Below, piece by piece: positions 8,171-16,377 of a stretch of DNA of 52,423 bases. The stretch lies in the NCBI GenBank assembly GCA_035542155.1, contig DATKLX010000143.1, positions 1 to 52,423 of the forward strand, read 5' to 3'. The DNA comes from DATKLX01 sp035542155. GTDB lineage: Bacteria; Chloroflexota; Anaerolineae; Anaerolineales; Anaerolineaceae. Numbering within the stretch: the first letter of the stretch is position 1; every line of letters begins with the position of its first letter. The notes beneath the pieces are model-generated. The model made no database searches, was not told the origin of the DNA, and saw only the letters and a list, made by a program, of their open reading frames with translations. Both the position numbers and the translations under genes were made by a program.

Positions 8171-9325
8171 GAGATCGTTCCCCTGCACGGCCCGCAAAAT
8201 TTCATCCGCCTGGAAGATGCGGTTTCGGGCGTATCCTGTAATTTCTCGCAGCACACCGGCCCGCTCGAGTTTCGCCAGGTAGGCCCGAGCGGTTTTGAAA
8301 GGGATACCCACTCCATCGGCCGCCTGCCGGACGGAGAGTACCGGCCGCGAAAACAGGAAGTCGAGCACAGCGCCCATGCGGGCAGCATTGCGTTCTCGAT
8401 CCACGACCGGCTGGTACTTTGCCCTGATTTCCCGCAGCCGCTCCATTCGGACAACGCTTTCACGAGCCTGCTCGCCAATTCCGCGCAAAAAGAATCGCAG
8501 CCAGGTTTCCCAGGCTCCTTTCTGGGAAACCGCTAACAGCATGTCGTAATACTCCTGGCGATAGCGTTCGAAGTAGGCGCTTAAATTGAGCAGCGGTTGT
8601 GATAATAATCCCCATTCGCACAGCAAGAGCACGATCAGGAGCCTCCCCACCCGCCCATTTCTATCCAGGAACGGGTGGATCGCCGCGAATTGATAATGGA
8701 TCAATGCTGTGCGGACCAGTGGAGGCATGTCGGTGTCGTTGTGGATAAATTTATCCAGAAGATCCAGCGCCAGGTGCATTTCCTCCACCGGTGGCGGAAC
8801 GTAGGGGGCCGTTGATGGGGTGCTGCCCACCGGGCCAATCCAGTTTTGACTTCTCCGGAACTCACCGGGAGTAAGCGCCCCGCCGCGCACATTTTCCATT
8901 AACTTCGCGTGGATCTCGCGGATCAGCCGCAGGCTAACGGGAAGCGTCTTCAAGCGTTCAAGCCCATAATCCATGGCGCGCACGTAGTTGTAGACTTCCC
9001 GGACGTCACCCGTTCTTTCCAGGAAGGAAAGCTGGGCTGTTTCGTAGGTGTACAGATCGAGCAGCGATGCCTGTGTCCCTTCAATCCGGGAGGAGATGAC
9101 GGCTTCATTCCGGATAAAGGGTTGGATCAAAAGCCCTGGAAAGGGATAAGCGCTGATAAGTGTGGCCAGCCGGCTCAGGTCTCGCTCTGCCTCGGACAGG
9201 GTCGACACAAGGTTGGAAGACCAGTTGATCTTTGGAGGCAGCGGGCCGGGCAGAAATGCCCAATACCCCATTGGCGTAAGAATGGCTCTCCCTGCTTCCT
9301 GGCTGCGATACTGTTTCGGGTCCAT
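8162..9325 (-). CDS. Fic-family protein with N-terminal inhibitory helix and C-terminal winged helix
   Basis: A 387-residue class II Fic protein. An N-terminal Fic_N domain carries the inhibitory motif SSRIEG (residues 78-83, pattern S/T-x-x-x-E-G). The core Fic motif is HPFLDRNGRVGR (about 217-228). It keeps the catalytic His and both Arg residues but has Arg where the usual HPFxxGNGR motif has Gly. The C-terminal about 60 residues form a winged helix (VRQAADGVGIPFKTARAYL). Fic enzymes usually transfer AMP to protein hydroxyls. The DNA-binding tail suggests self-regulation, and three GTGTAAA boxes lie upstream. The ATG at 9325 is chosen over the in-frame GTG at 9337. Confidence 0.9.
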   Translation of the reverse strand: MDPKQYRSQEAGRAILTPMGYWAFLPGPLPPKINWSSNLVSTLSEAERDLSRLATLISAYPFPGLLIQPFIRNEAVISSRIEGTQASLLDLYTYETAQLSFLERTGDVREVYNYVRAMDYGLERLKTLPVSLRLIREIHAKLMENVRGGALTPGEFRRSQNWIGPVGSTPSTAPYVPPPVEEMHLALDLLDKFIHNDTDMPPLVRTALIHYQFAAIHPFLDRNGRVGRLLIVLLLCEWGLLSQPLLNLSAYFERYRQEYYDMLLAVSQKGAWETWLRFFLRGIGEQARESVVRMERLREIRAKYQPVVDRERNAARMGAVLDFLFSRPVLSVRQAADGVGIPFKTARAYLAKLERAGVLREITGYARNRIFQADEILRAVQGNDLLA

Positions 9326-9348
9326 CAAAAGTCTCACCCCGCTCGAAC

Positions 9349-9418
9349 GTGTAAATACAACAGACCCATATTAACACTTATTTATTAAAGTGTAAACAAG
9401 GAAAGGCTATATTTACAC
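9349..9418 (-). promoter_or_regulatory. Cluster of GTGTAAA boxes upstream of the Fic gene
   Basis: Three exact GTGTAAA heptamers lie at 9349-9355 and 9390-9396 (plus strand) and 9412-9418 (minus strand). A related ACACTT/AAGTGT inverted pair spans 9374-9395. The boxes lie in the AT-rich gap before the Fic gene and are candidates for binding by its own winged helix. Confidence 0.4.
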
Positions 9419-9515
9419 ATCCGACCTGAAGCAACCGCATGGAAGAACCAAACGGGTTACAATACGATAAATCGATATCTTTTGCCGTGGTTCAAATTGT
9501 TGAAGGATCATTGAA

Positions 9516-9944
9516 ATGGAAAACACCCATCGCCCGGTTCTCGAGCTGCGCGTCGCGCTGACCGCGGCCGAATACGAACGGCTCCTCGATTTCTACACCG
9601 TTGGGCTGGGCCTGGAGCCGGCCGAGATCTGGACCGACGGTCCCAGCCGCGCCGTTCTGCTCGAGATGGGACACGGGACGCTCGAGCTCTTCAACGAGGC
9701 CCAGGCCGACATGGTGGACGGGCTCGAAGTCGGCCGCCGGGTCAGCGGGCCGGTGCGCTTTGCCCTCCAGGTGCCGGATGTGGAGGCAGCCGTCGAGCGG
9801 TTGGTCGCCTGGGGCGCCGCGCTGGTCCACCCGCCGGTGCTCACCCCCTGGGGGGATACCAACGCCCGCGTCCAGTCCCCGGATGGGATGCAGATCACCC
9901 TGTTCCAGCATTTGGGGGACGAGAACCGTCAGGAGGACGCTTAG
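9516..9944 (+). CDS. VOC-family (glyoxalase/dioxygenase-fold) protein
   Basis: A 142-residue protein built from two beta-alpha-beta-beta-beta units of the vicinal-oxygen-chelate fold. The first unit holds LDFYTVGLGLEP and LLEMGHGTLELF; the second holds FALQVPDVEAAVERLVAWGA and RVQSPDGMQITLFQ. Such small proteins include glyoxalase I, fosfomycin resistance enzymes and ring-cleavage dioxygenases, and many are of unknown role. The ending with P-D-G-x-x-I-x-L-F is typical of glyoxalase-like members. GAAGGA lies 10 bases before the ATG. No partner gene is adjacent, so the reaction is unknown. Confidence 0.85.
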   Translation: MENTHRPVLELRVALTAAEYERLLDFYTVGLGLEPAEIWTDGPSRAVLLEMGHGTLELFNEAQADMVDGLEVGRRVSGPVRFALQVPDVEAAVERLVAWGAALVHPPVLTPWGDTNARVQSPDGMQITLFQHLGDENRQEDA

Positions 9945-10148
9945 AACCCAGTTCCTGGCGCCTAGGCTGCGCGTCGTCCTGGACCCCAAGTAAGAAGCCG
10001 GATCGGATCACTTCCCAAGCGCCTGGATTGCCTTAGAATATGAAAGGAGCAATGGAAACGACCTCCGATCCAGGCGCATGGATAGAGCAGTTCAAATGTG
10101 CCAGGCCCGGCAGGTCCTTTTCCCGAGACGAGCTAAACGAGAGCTAAA

Positions 10149-10523
10149 ATGGACAAGAGAAAATACTACCTGCAAAAGCTGGCCAACCGGAAAACCGGAT
10201 ACCCGATTGTCACCATCGCCTATTACGGCCCTGACGATCAGTTCGCCTCAAAAGTCGTGGTTGGGTTTATCGCCTCGCAGGGAGCGACCACCGTCGTGCG
10301 CAAGTGGTTCGCGGACGCCGTGGACGCGCGCAAGGATGAAAAGATCCAGATGGAAATGGCCGAGTACATCGAGTACAACCGTCCGTACCGGATCACGATG
10401 ATGGACCGGATCATCGGCTGCCCGCACGAGGAAGGGATCGATTATCCCGAGGGAGAAGTCTGTCCGCAATGCCCGTTCTGGGCCAACCGCGACCGCTGGA
10501 CCGGTGAAATCATCGCATCCTGA
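10149..10523 (+). CDS. Conserved hypothetical protein with C-terminal Cys/His motif
   Basis: A 124-residue soluble protein that I cannot assign to a named family. The N-terminal two thirds look like a compact alpha/beta domain (YPIVTIAYYGPDDQFASKVV). The last 35 residues hold a probable metal site, GCPHEEGIDYPEGEVCPQCP, with Cys, His, Cys and Cys as likely ligands. It stands alone after the VOC gene, about 200 bases downstream. The ribosome site is weak (GAGAG upstream). The clean alpha/beta composition and codon use support a real gene. Function unknown. Confidence 0.7.
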   Translation: MDKRKYYLQKLANRKTGYPIVTIAYYGPDDQFASKVVVGFIASQGATTVVRKWFADAVDARKDEKIQMEMAEYIEYNRPYRITMMDRIIGCPHEEGIDYPEGEVCPQCPFWANRDRWTGEIIAS

Positions 10524-10549
10524 CCGTCGGAGGGCAGGGAATTGATGCC

Positions 10550-10680
10550 TTACTCCCCCATCCACTCCTGCATTCGAAAATCCGCGGCAAATGGGTCTAC
10601 GAACCGCACCCCCTCCAACACCATTCCTGGGTTGAAATCCTGGTTGAAAATCGTCGGGATCTGGTTGAGATGCGCAGCAG
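10550..10680 (-). other. Possible 3' remnant of a gene
   Basis: About 40 codons before a stop at 10550 read like genuine protein (HLNQIPTIFNQDFNPGM, then GVRFVDPFAADFRMQEWMGE) on the minus strand, right after the stop of the membrane protein at 10681 and in another frame. There is no good start. It may be the tail of a decayed gene or chance. I do not recognise it. Confidence 0.2.
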
Positions 10681-11472
10681 CTATTCTACCCTCGCCACCC
10701 CCCTCACCAGCAGCCCGAACGGGACGAAGCACACCAGCCCCATGACCAGGATCACGACAAAATCGGCCATCCGGAACGGCGCAGCGACCAGCAGCGGCTG
10801 CAGCGCGAAGAAGGCCAGCAGCCCAACGAACAGCATGGAGGACTGGAAGAGTAGCCCGGTCCCCAGGGCGTAGCCGAGGGCCTGCTTGCGCCAGAGCAGG
10901 ATCCCGCCGATCACCCAGGCCGGGCAGACGAGGAGGTCGGCCAGCGCGGTTCCCAGCTCCGGCCCGCTGAGCGACCCCAGGCTGGCGGCCTGGCGCAGGA
11001 AGAAGAGGGCGCCGAAGACAATCAGTACGCCCCCGGCGAAGCGCGCGGGTACAGCGCCCTGGAGCCGCTGCCGGATCTGCGCGGCGTCCAGGCTGGCGAG
11101 CAGGCGAGACAGGCTAAAGAGGCTCAGGACCGCCAGCGCCGCGTAGAGGACGGTCTGCGGCCCGAACGGCAGGCCGGCGGCGTAGGCGATGGCATTATAG
11201 GCGATGAAGAGCAGCGCCCCCGGCCAGAAGAGCAGCCCTGCCAGCCGGCCGCGCCAGGCCAGCGCCAGCGAGCCGAGCAGCACCGGCAGCCCGACGATCA
11301 GGTTGACCAGGTCGTTGGGGACGAAGGAGCGGCGCAACGCCTCGCTCGGGTAGACAGCATCCTGAAAGAGCAGGCCGTCCAGCGCGAGAGCCGCGACCAG
11401 CGCCGCGGCGAACAGCGACAGCCCAAACAGCGGCCTCATTCGGGACACAGCGGAGATGCGCAAACCGTTCAT
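10681..11472 (-). CDS. Multi-pass membrane protein, last gene of the AraC-facing operon
   Basis: A 263-residue protein with about eight hydrophobic helices and no recognisable domain. Landmarks are the first helix FGLSLFAAALVAALAL, LVNLIVGLPVLLGSLALAW, and the last helix FVVILVMGLVCFVPFGLLV. The start at 11472 has AAGGAA upstream. An open frame to 11505 lacks a ribosome site. A gap of 104 bases separates it from the preceding operon gene, so it may be the distal member or a separate unit. It is not visibly related to the EHG-signature paralogues upstream. Function unknown. Confidence 0.75.
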   Translation of the reverse strand: MNGLRISAVSRMRPLFGLSLFAAALVAALALDGLLFQDAVYPSEALRRSFVPNDLVNLIVGLPVLLGSLALAWRGRLAGLLFWPGALLFIAYNAIAYAAGLPFGPQTVLYAALAVLSLFSLSRLLASLDAAQIRQRLQGAVPARFAGGVLIVFGALFFLRQAASLGSLSGPELGTALADLLVCPAWVIGGILLWRKQALGYALGTGLLFQSSMLFVGLLAFFALQPLLVAAPFRMADFVVILVMGLVCFVPFGLLVRGVARVE

Positions 11473-11576
11473 CGGGGTAGATTCCTTTTCAAAAACTTGA
11501 ACCACAAAGACGCCTTGGACTATCCAGACAGGGAGATCAATTGCCTAAGCAACCCGGTGCCTTGGCAACCAAGCCA

Positions 11577-12278
11577 CTACGCAACCGGGTAACTGTTCGA
11601 TCTCCGTTCTCCTTTTATCCCTCTCCCGGGCAGGCTGTCTCGCGCCAGGGCGGCGAGGATGGCCAGCGGGAGTGTCACCAGCATCACGTCCGCCAGCCCC
11701 CACAGGAACGCGGTCAGGGCTTCGCCTTGCAGGGGATATAGATCGCTGACCAGGGGGAAATAGCCGAAAATCGCCGCCCAGATCGCCCCGGCGAAGGATA
11801 TGCCGAAGACGACCAGGCCAGGCAGCCAGAGAGTACCAAAGGCGCGCCGGAGGCCAGCCGGAAGACCCCGCAGCCAGCGCAGCGACCCGTGGATCTGCGT
11901 CGCGCCGGCGGCCGCCAGGATGACCAGGAAGATCTGGGCAAAGCCCCCGCCGACCATGAACTGCGCAACCGAAAGCAACAGGAAGACCAGCGCAGCGCCG
12001 CGGCGCTGCAGGAACCCCGCCGACCAGACGATCACCGCCAGGCTGAACAGCATAGCCAGAATGCCCGTGACCAGGAAATTGGGGACAATCGTGAAGGCAG
12101 TCTCGATGCCGCCGGGCCAGAAGCGCTGCGCCGGGCCGATGGCGCTGATCATCTGGCCCGCCGGCGCGACGTTTCCCTGCAGGGTCTCGAAAAAGCCGTG
12201 CTCCAGTCCCGAGACGCCGCAGATAATCCCGCACGCGGCGATGACCGTGCGAATCGTTGGGTTAAGATTCGCGTTCAT
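11577..12278 (-). CDS. EHG-signature membrane protein, paralogue A
   Basis: A 233-residue protein with about six hydrophobic helices. It shares with two further genes of the operon the N-terminal signature GLEHGFFETLQGN, the motif VPNFLVTGILAML and WSAGFLQRR before a hydrophobic block. These shared motifs define a small paralogue family that I cannot name. Conserved charged residues (Glu-His) just after helix 1 could bind a ligand or cofactor; this is inference. The start at 12278 has AGGAG upstream and overlaps the end of the flavodoxin gene by 17 bases, showing tight coupling. Confidence 0.75.
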   Translation of the reverse strand: MNANLNPTIRTVIAACGIICGVSGLEHGFFETLQGNVAPAGQMISAIGPAQRFWPGGIETAFTIVPNFLVTGILAMLFSLAVIVWSAGFLQRRGAALVFLLLSVAQFMVGGGFAQIFLVILAAAGATQIHGSLRWLRGLPAGLRRAFGTLWLPGLVVFGISFAGAIWAAIFGYFPLVSDLYPLQGEALTAFLWGLADVMLVTLPLAILAALARDSLPGRGIKGERRSNSYPVA

Positions 12279-12813
12279 GTTCGCTCCTGTTGGCCTCGAC
12301 CAGTTTCGGGAGCAGCCCCTCGGCCCAGGTCCGGATCGCCCCCCAATCGCGGTGGTCGCCCTCTGACCAGACCCCAAAGAGCACGCTCAGGCGGAATTTG
12401 ATCCGGTCGGACAGCGAAGGGATTTTGCGGATCTCCAGCCCGCCGGCGAAGAGGCCCTCGCTCACCGGGTGGACCAAAGTCCGCACCGGGCTGAGGAAAT
12501 CGGCTACGAACGGGCGGTACTTCTCGCCGTCGCGCATCGCCAGGGTCATGCACACCAGGAAAGCGGCGAAGGGCCTCCGCGCCAGCTCGGCGCGATGCCC
12601 TCGCACAAACTGGAGCGCCTCGGGCAACCACTGCTTGCCCTGGATGGCGCTCCCCGCCACCACCGCATCGTAAGCCGAGAGGTCGCGGACCTCCGCCATG
12701 GGCAGCACGTCCACCGCCGCGCCGTTCTGGGCCAGGGTCCTGCCGATCGCTTCGGCTATGCCGCGAGTGAAGCCGGTCCGCGAAGCATAAGTTACCAGAA
12801 TGCTGTTGTTCAT
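12262..12813 (-). CDS. Flavodoxin-domain protein (HemG/Flavodoxin_5-like)
   Basis: A 183-residue protein beginning with the FMN-phosphate loop of flavodoxins, ILVTYASRTGFTRGIAEAIG. It continues with YDAVVAGSAIQGKQWLPEAL, which resembles the menaquinone-dependent protoporphyrinogen-oxidase/Flavodoxin_5 group, and it ends in a basic C-terminal part. It likely binds FMN and passes electrons, possibly with quinones. It overlaps the preceding quinone-oxidoreductase-like gene by 4 bases (ATGA), so the two redox proteins are made together. The electron partner and whether it works with the surrounding membrane proteins are unknown. Confidence 0.85.
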   Translation of the reverse strand: MNNSILVTYASRTGFTRGIAEAIGRTLAQNGAAVDVLPMAEVRDLSAYDAVVAGSAIQGKQWLPEALQFVRGHRAELARRPFAAFLVCMTLAMRDGEKYRPFVADFLSPVRTLVHPVSEGLFAGGLEIRKIPSLSDRIKFRLSVLFGVWSEGDHRDWGAIRTWAEGLLPKLVEANRSEHERES

Positions 12814-13808
12814 TCTCTCTCCAATCCCGGCATGATCAGGACGATATTGCCGGTCGCCTGGCCACTCTCGGCCAACGCGTTGGCCTTTCGGGCTTCGCGG
12901 AGCGGGAATTTCGCGGCGATGATCGGCCGGATCTGGCCGGCCTCCAGGAGCTGAAAGAGCGCCTTCCAATCCTCTTTGAATACACTCACCCCGAGGCGGT
13001 GGGTGCCGTAGCCCTCGATTCGCTTGCCGTCGGGCAGGAGATTGGTAAAGATCACGCGGGCGACCAGGCGGAGCAAGCCGGCAAAGCTCTGCGGAGCGCC
13101 GTAGTGCACCAGCGCGCCGCCGCGCTTGAGGGCAGCCAGCCCGCTTGAAAAATAGCGGTCGTCCATGCCGTTGAAGACAAAGTCAATGCCGCCCGGTTCG
13201 CACTGGCGCAGCACGTCGACAAAATCCTGGGTGTGATAGTCGATCAGGGTCGCGCCGTATTCGGCAAGGGAACTGTGCTTGCTCCGGGAAGCCAACCCGT
13301 AAATGCGCAACCCGGCCAGCCGGCCCAACTGCAAGAAAGCCGTTCCCACCCCACCGCTCGCGCCGATGACCAGCGCGGTCTGTCCCACCTCGACCTTTGC
13401 CACCCGGTGCAGAATCTGGAAGGCAACCAGGTAGTTCAGGATCAGCGTGGAGGTTTCGGCCGGGTCCAGCGTCTCAGGGACGCGGACCAGTTTCTCCTCA
13501 GGCAGGGTGATATACTCGGCGTGGCCGCCGAACTGGGTCAGCGCCGCCACCCGCTCACCCGGTCGAAAGAGACCTGCCCCCTCGCCAACCGCGTCCACGC
13601 TGCCGACGATGGCGTACCCGGGTATGAAGGGAACTTTGGGCAGCACCGGGCGGTTGCCCAACCGGGCAGCCACGTCGTCCTGGCAGAGAGGCGCGGCGAG
13701 AATGCGCACGCGCACCTCCCTGGCGGCTGGCGAGCGCAGCTCAGTCTCGACCAGTTGCAACATTTCCAGCCCACCGCGCCGCGTGACCATCACGCTTAGA
13801 TAGCTCAT
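12810..13808 (-). CDS. Zinc-free MDR-family alcohol dehydrogenase/quinone oxidoreductase
   Basis: A 332-residue medium-chain dehydrogenase. The N-terminal GroES-like domain contains PFIPGYAIVGSVDAVGEG and GERVAALTQFGGHAEY. The nucleotide site is TALVIGASGGVGTAFLQLG, with the AxxGGVG form typical of NADPH-dependent quinone oxidoreductases. No structural-zinc cysteine lobe is visible, in line with the QOR/zeta-crystallin group. It overlaps both neighbours by 4 bases (13805-13808 and 12810-12813), so it lies inside a tightly coupled operon. It may reduce quinones or enones; the substrate is unknown. Confidence 0.88.
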   Translation of the reverse strand: MSYLSVMVTRRGGLEMLQLVETELRSPAAREVRVRILAAPLCQDDVAARLGNRPVLPKVPFIPGYAIVGSVDAVGEGAGLFRPGERVAALTQFGGHAEYITLPEEKLVRVPETLDPAETSTLILNYLVAFQILHRVAKVEVGQTALVIGASGGVGTAFLQLGRLAGLRIYGLASRSKHSSLAEYGATLIDYHTQDFVDVLRQCEPGGIDFVFNGMDDRYFSSGLAALKRGGALVHYGAPQSFAGLLRLVARVIFTNLLPDGKRIEGYGTHRLGVSVFKEDWKALFQLLEAGQIRPIIAAKFPLREARKANALAESGQATGNIVLIMPGLERE

Positions 13809-14182
13809 CCCGCCCTACCAGCCAATAGATAGACCTGGGCCGCCATCGCAAGGACCAGCAGGCCCAGCGCGATGTTGTGGATCGTACGCATCCAGGAATA
13901 ATCCACCTTGCCGATGCTCATCAGGGCGCCTGTGGCGAACAAGGCTACGACGCAGACCGCCGCCAGGACCAGCAGGCCAACGACCGGCGCCTGAACCTCC
14001 GCGCCTTTCAGCCCGCGCACGACCTGGAGGACGGTGAGAACGACCCCCGCCAGGGCGATCAGTTTGTGCAAGTTAAAGATCGCCCCGTTGAGCGGCTTTC
14101 CAGACAGGCCCAGCCACAGGCCGGAGGCCACGGTGAGCAGGAAGATGGCGCCAGGTATGATAAACCGTGAGAGAGTATCCAT
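13805..14182 (-). CDS. Small four-helix membrane protein
   Basis: About 125 residues with four hydrophobic helices: FIIPGAIFLLTVASGLWLGL, ALAGVVLTVLQVV, VGLLVLAAVCVVALFATGAL and IALGLLVLAMAAQVYLLA. Histidines at the helix ends (LHKLIA, IHNIA) resemble the haem- or quinone-contacting residues of small four-helix membrane proteins such as DUF4405/cytochrome-b-like members, but this is a weak likeness. Start 14182 (GAGG six bases upstream) is preferred; 14194 is also open. It overlaps the next gene by 4 bases. Function unknown. Confidence 0.7.
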   Translation of the reverse strand: MDTLSRFIIPGAIFLLTVASGLWLGLSGKPLNGAIFNLHKLIALAGVVLTVLQVVRGLKGAEVQAPVVGLLVLAAVCVVALFATGALMSIGKVDYSWMRTIHNIALGLLVLAMAAQVYLLAGRAG

Positions 14183-14205
14183 AGAGGGCCTCATTTTCCC
14201 CGAGT

Positions 14206-14985
14206 TTAGGCGAGATCCATCGGGTGTGGAAGGGGATGGGGGTCGGCCGGCGCCAGCGCGCTACCATCCCTGCCGATCTGGAATAGCCTCCGCGCGATCA
14301 GGACGTTCCAGGTCATGGTCAGGAGACCGGCCGCAATCGCCAGCAGCATGGTCGCGCCGTTCAGGCCGGCGATAAATGATGAGAGTATTTCAAAGACCAG
14401 CAGGCAGCCAAACCCCAGGATCCCCACCCAGGCCGTCACCCGGCTGAAGAGCTGGCCGCGCAGCATGACCAGCGAGAACAGCACCCCGGCAGCCTCCAAG
14501 AAGAAGAAGCCCAGAAAAGTGCCGGGCGAGTGGCTGCGGCCGACTGAGAGCATCGATTGCCCCGCGGCTTCCAGCATCGCCCGCTGGGCAGCGCTCTCGA
14601 CCGCCGCATACTGCCGGCTGAGGTCGAGCATGGCGAAGGCGCGGTTGGTCGCAAAGAACACGGCGATCCCCAAAAAAGCGACGAGCAATGCCAGCGCAGC
14701 GTAGGGCTGGTTTCGATCGTCGCGGTGCGCGGCATACAGGCCGAAAAAGGTCAGGATCCCCAGGGTATTGAACAGGATATTCAGCAGGCCCAGGTCGCGG
14801 AGCCCCATGAACCAGTTGGCCTGGAAGAGATGGAACCAGTCGACCACGCTGTTCTGCACCGTGTTCCCGCCCGGCAAGAAGGTGATCGAGATCTCGACCA
14901 GGCCCACCAGGACCCCGCCCAGAGCGGCCGCGCCGCCGATGCGGCAGATCCCGTTCCAGCGAGCCGGCTCAGTGTTAGACTGCAT
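14206..14985 (-). CDS. DUF4386-like membrane protein, copy 1
   Basis: A 259-residue protein with about seven hydrophobic helices and the DUF4386 layout: a cytoplasmic start leading into a Gly/Ala-rich first helix (RIGGAAALGGVLVGLVEI), a middle block AFAMLDLSRQYAAV, and the late LVMLRGQLFSRVTAWVGILG. The second DUF4386 gene of the operon shares FAMLSLSQRAAAAA and LLMLRGQSFSRWAAILGIL at matching places, so the two are paralogues. A perfect AAGGAGG precedes the ATG. The start overlaps the EHG-signature gene by 11 bases. DUF4386 has no assigned function. Confidence 0.8.
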   Translation of the reverse strand: MQSNTEPARWNGICRIGGAAALGGVLVGLVEISITFLPGGNTVQNSVVDWFHLFQANWFMGLRDLGLLNILFNTLGILTFFGLYAAHRDDRNQPYAALALLVAFLGIAVFFATNRAFAMLDLSRQYAAVESAAQRAMLEAAGQSMLSVGRSHSPGTFLGFFFLEAAGVLFSLVMLRGQLFSRVTAWVGILGFGCLLVFEILSSFIAGLNGATMLLAIAAGLLTMTWNVLIARRLFQIGRDGSALAPADPHPLPHPMDLA

Positions 14986-15622
14986 AAACTGCCTCCTTCT
15001 TTGGCTCGCCTGGGGCGGCCTGCGCGTCGCGGGCGTACGCCGAAAAGACCGAGAGCGGCAGCATGGTCAGGATCAGCAGCAGGCCAAAGCCCATGATGCT
15101 CTTCAGAAAATCGTTGAAGAAATAACCGACCGGGAACTGCCCGAACGACCAGACCGAGAGGAGGACCAGCGGCCAGGCCCACAGGGCCGCGGCGAGCCGC
15201 AGCAGGCCGCCGGAGGGTTTCCGGTTGAATGGCTTAAGGATCCGCGTCCCGGCGATGCCGCCGATCAGGCCGATCAGGGGTGGGAAGAAACCGCCCCCAA
15301 TGAGGAGCAGGAGCAGGGAGAGCAGGATCAAGGCCGTCCCACCATTCTTGCGCTGGACGAAGGCCGCCGACCAGGCAATCACTGCCAGGCTGATCAACAC
15401 GGTGAGGATTCCAGAGATCAGCAGGTTGGGCAGGATGCTCAACGCCGGCTCGCAGCCGCTCCAGGCCACCTTTGGGTCGCAGGGTGGGCCCATCGAGGGG
15501 AAAGCCAGGGTCGCAGGCGTGACGTTCCCTTGCAGGATTTCAAATATGCCATGCTCCAGCCCGGCCAGCCCGGCCAGCACGCCCAGGGCCGCGGCAACGA
15601 CGCGAGTTGCTTTTCTCATCAT
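14975..15622 (-). CDS. EHG-signature membrane protein, paralogue B
   Basis: A 215-residue membrane protein with about six helices. It has GLEHGIFEILQGN after helix 1, LPNLLISGILTVL in the second block and WSAAFVQRKNGGT before the third, matching paralogues A and C. Between the first two blocks lies a short insert with two cysteines (PPCDPKVAWSGCEP) absent from the others; the pair could form a disulfide outside the membrane. The start at 15622 overlaps the stop of the upstream DUF4386 gene by 4 bases (ATGA) and has GAGGAG upstream. Function unknown. Confidence 0.75.
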   Translation of the reverse strand: MMRKATRVVAAALGVLAGLAGLEHGIFEILQGNVTPATLAFPSMGPPCDPKVAWSGCEPALSILPNLLISGILTVLISLAVIAWSAAFVQRKNGGTALILLSLLLLLIGGGFFPPLIGLIGGIAGTRILKPFNRKPSGGLLRLAAALWAWPLVLLSVWSFGQFPVGYFFNDFLKSIMGFGLLLILTMLPLSVFSAYARDAQAAPGEPKKEAVYAV

Positions 15623-16377
15623 GGTTCCACTCCTCTGGACCGGCTCAGCCGTAAAAGCCGCAAACCAACCAGGATATGCCAGATCGTCACGAACAGGCCG
15701 CCCGCCGAGAGCAGGTACGCCCGCAGGAACGGCGCAAAGGCAAAGGTCGCGCAGTAGGCCAGGTCGCAGGCACTGGACAGGATGCCCAGGATCGCTGCCC
15801 AGCGGCTGAATGACTGTCCGCGCAGCATGAGCAGCGAAAAGATCAGCGCGGCCGTAGCCAGCAGCAGGTAGCCGGCCGTATCCCCCATCCCCTGGAAGAT
15901 CGACTGCGGGTCGTTCAAGGCCAGCACCGCCTGCCCCGCGGCCAGCAGCATGGCGCGCTGCGCCTCCGAGGCGGCCGCCGCGGCCCGCTGGCTCAGCGAA
16001 AGCATGGCAAAAGAGGTATTCCCGGCGATATTGGCCGCGATCCCCACCCCCCCGCAGGCCAGGGCGACCGCCACCGCGCTCCGCGAGGTTTTCCAGAGCG
16101 CCGCCCCCAGCGCGAGGAAGGCCAGCCCGACCAGCAGGTAATCGACCAGGTCGAAGAAGTCCAGGTAGGCCAGGCCGGTCAGCGGGCTCCTCTGGAACAG
16201 GGCGTACCACTCCGCGACCGTGGCGGGCTGCGCTCCCCCATGGAAGAACAGGGAGACCTCGGCGCCGAGGTTGCGGCGGAAGATCAGCCCCGCGAGGAGA
16301 GCCGCAGCGCCGCCGGCCCGATAGAGGGCTGCCCAGGCCGCGGTCCCGATCTCAGGCCTGGTTTGCGTGGATACCAT
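15619..16377 (-). CDS. DUF4386-like membrane protein, copy 2
   Basis: A 252-residue paralogue of the protein encoded at 14206-14985, with about seven helices. Shared places are the Gly/Ala-rich first helix (RAGGAAALLAGLIF), the W-x-x-L-F-Q-x-x stretch before helix 2 (WYALFQRSPLTGLAYLDFFD), FAMLSLSQRAAAAA and LLMLRGQSFSRWAAILG. Its start overlaps the end of EHG paralogue C by 26 bases. Each DUF4386 gene follows an EHG gene, so a two-gene unit seems to have been duplicated in tandem. Function unknown. Confidence 0.8.
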   Translation of the reverse strand: MVSTQTRPEIGTAAWAALYRAGGAAALLAGLIFRRNLGAEVSLFFHGGAQPATVAEWYALFQRSPLTGLAYLDFFDLVDYLLVGLAFLALGAALWKTSRSAVAVALACGGVGIAANIAGNTSFAMLSLSQRAAAAASEAQRAMLLAAGQAVLALNDPQSIFQGMGDTAGYLLLATAALIFSLLMLRGQSFSRWAAILGILSSACDLAYCATFAFAPFLRAYLLSAGGLFVTIWHILVGLRLLRLSRSRGVEP

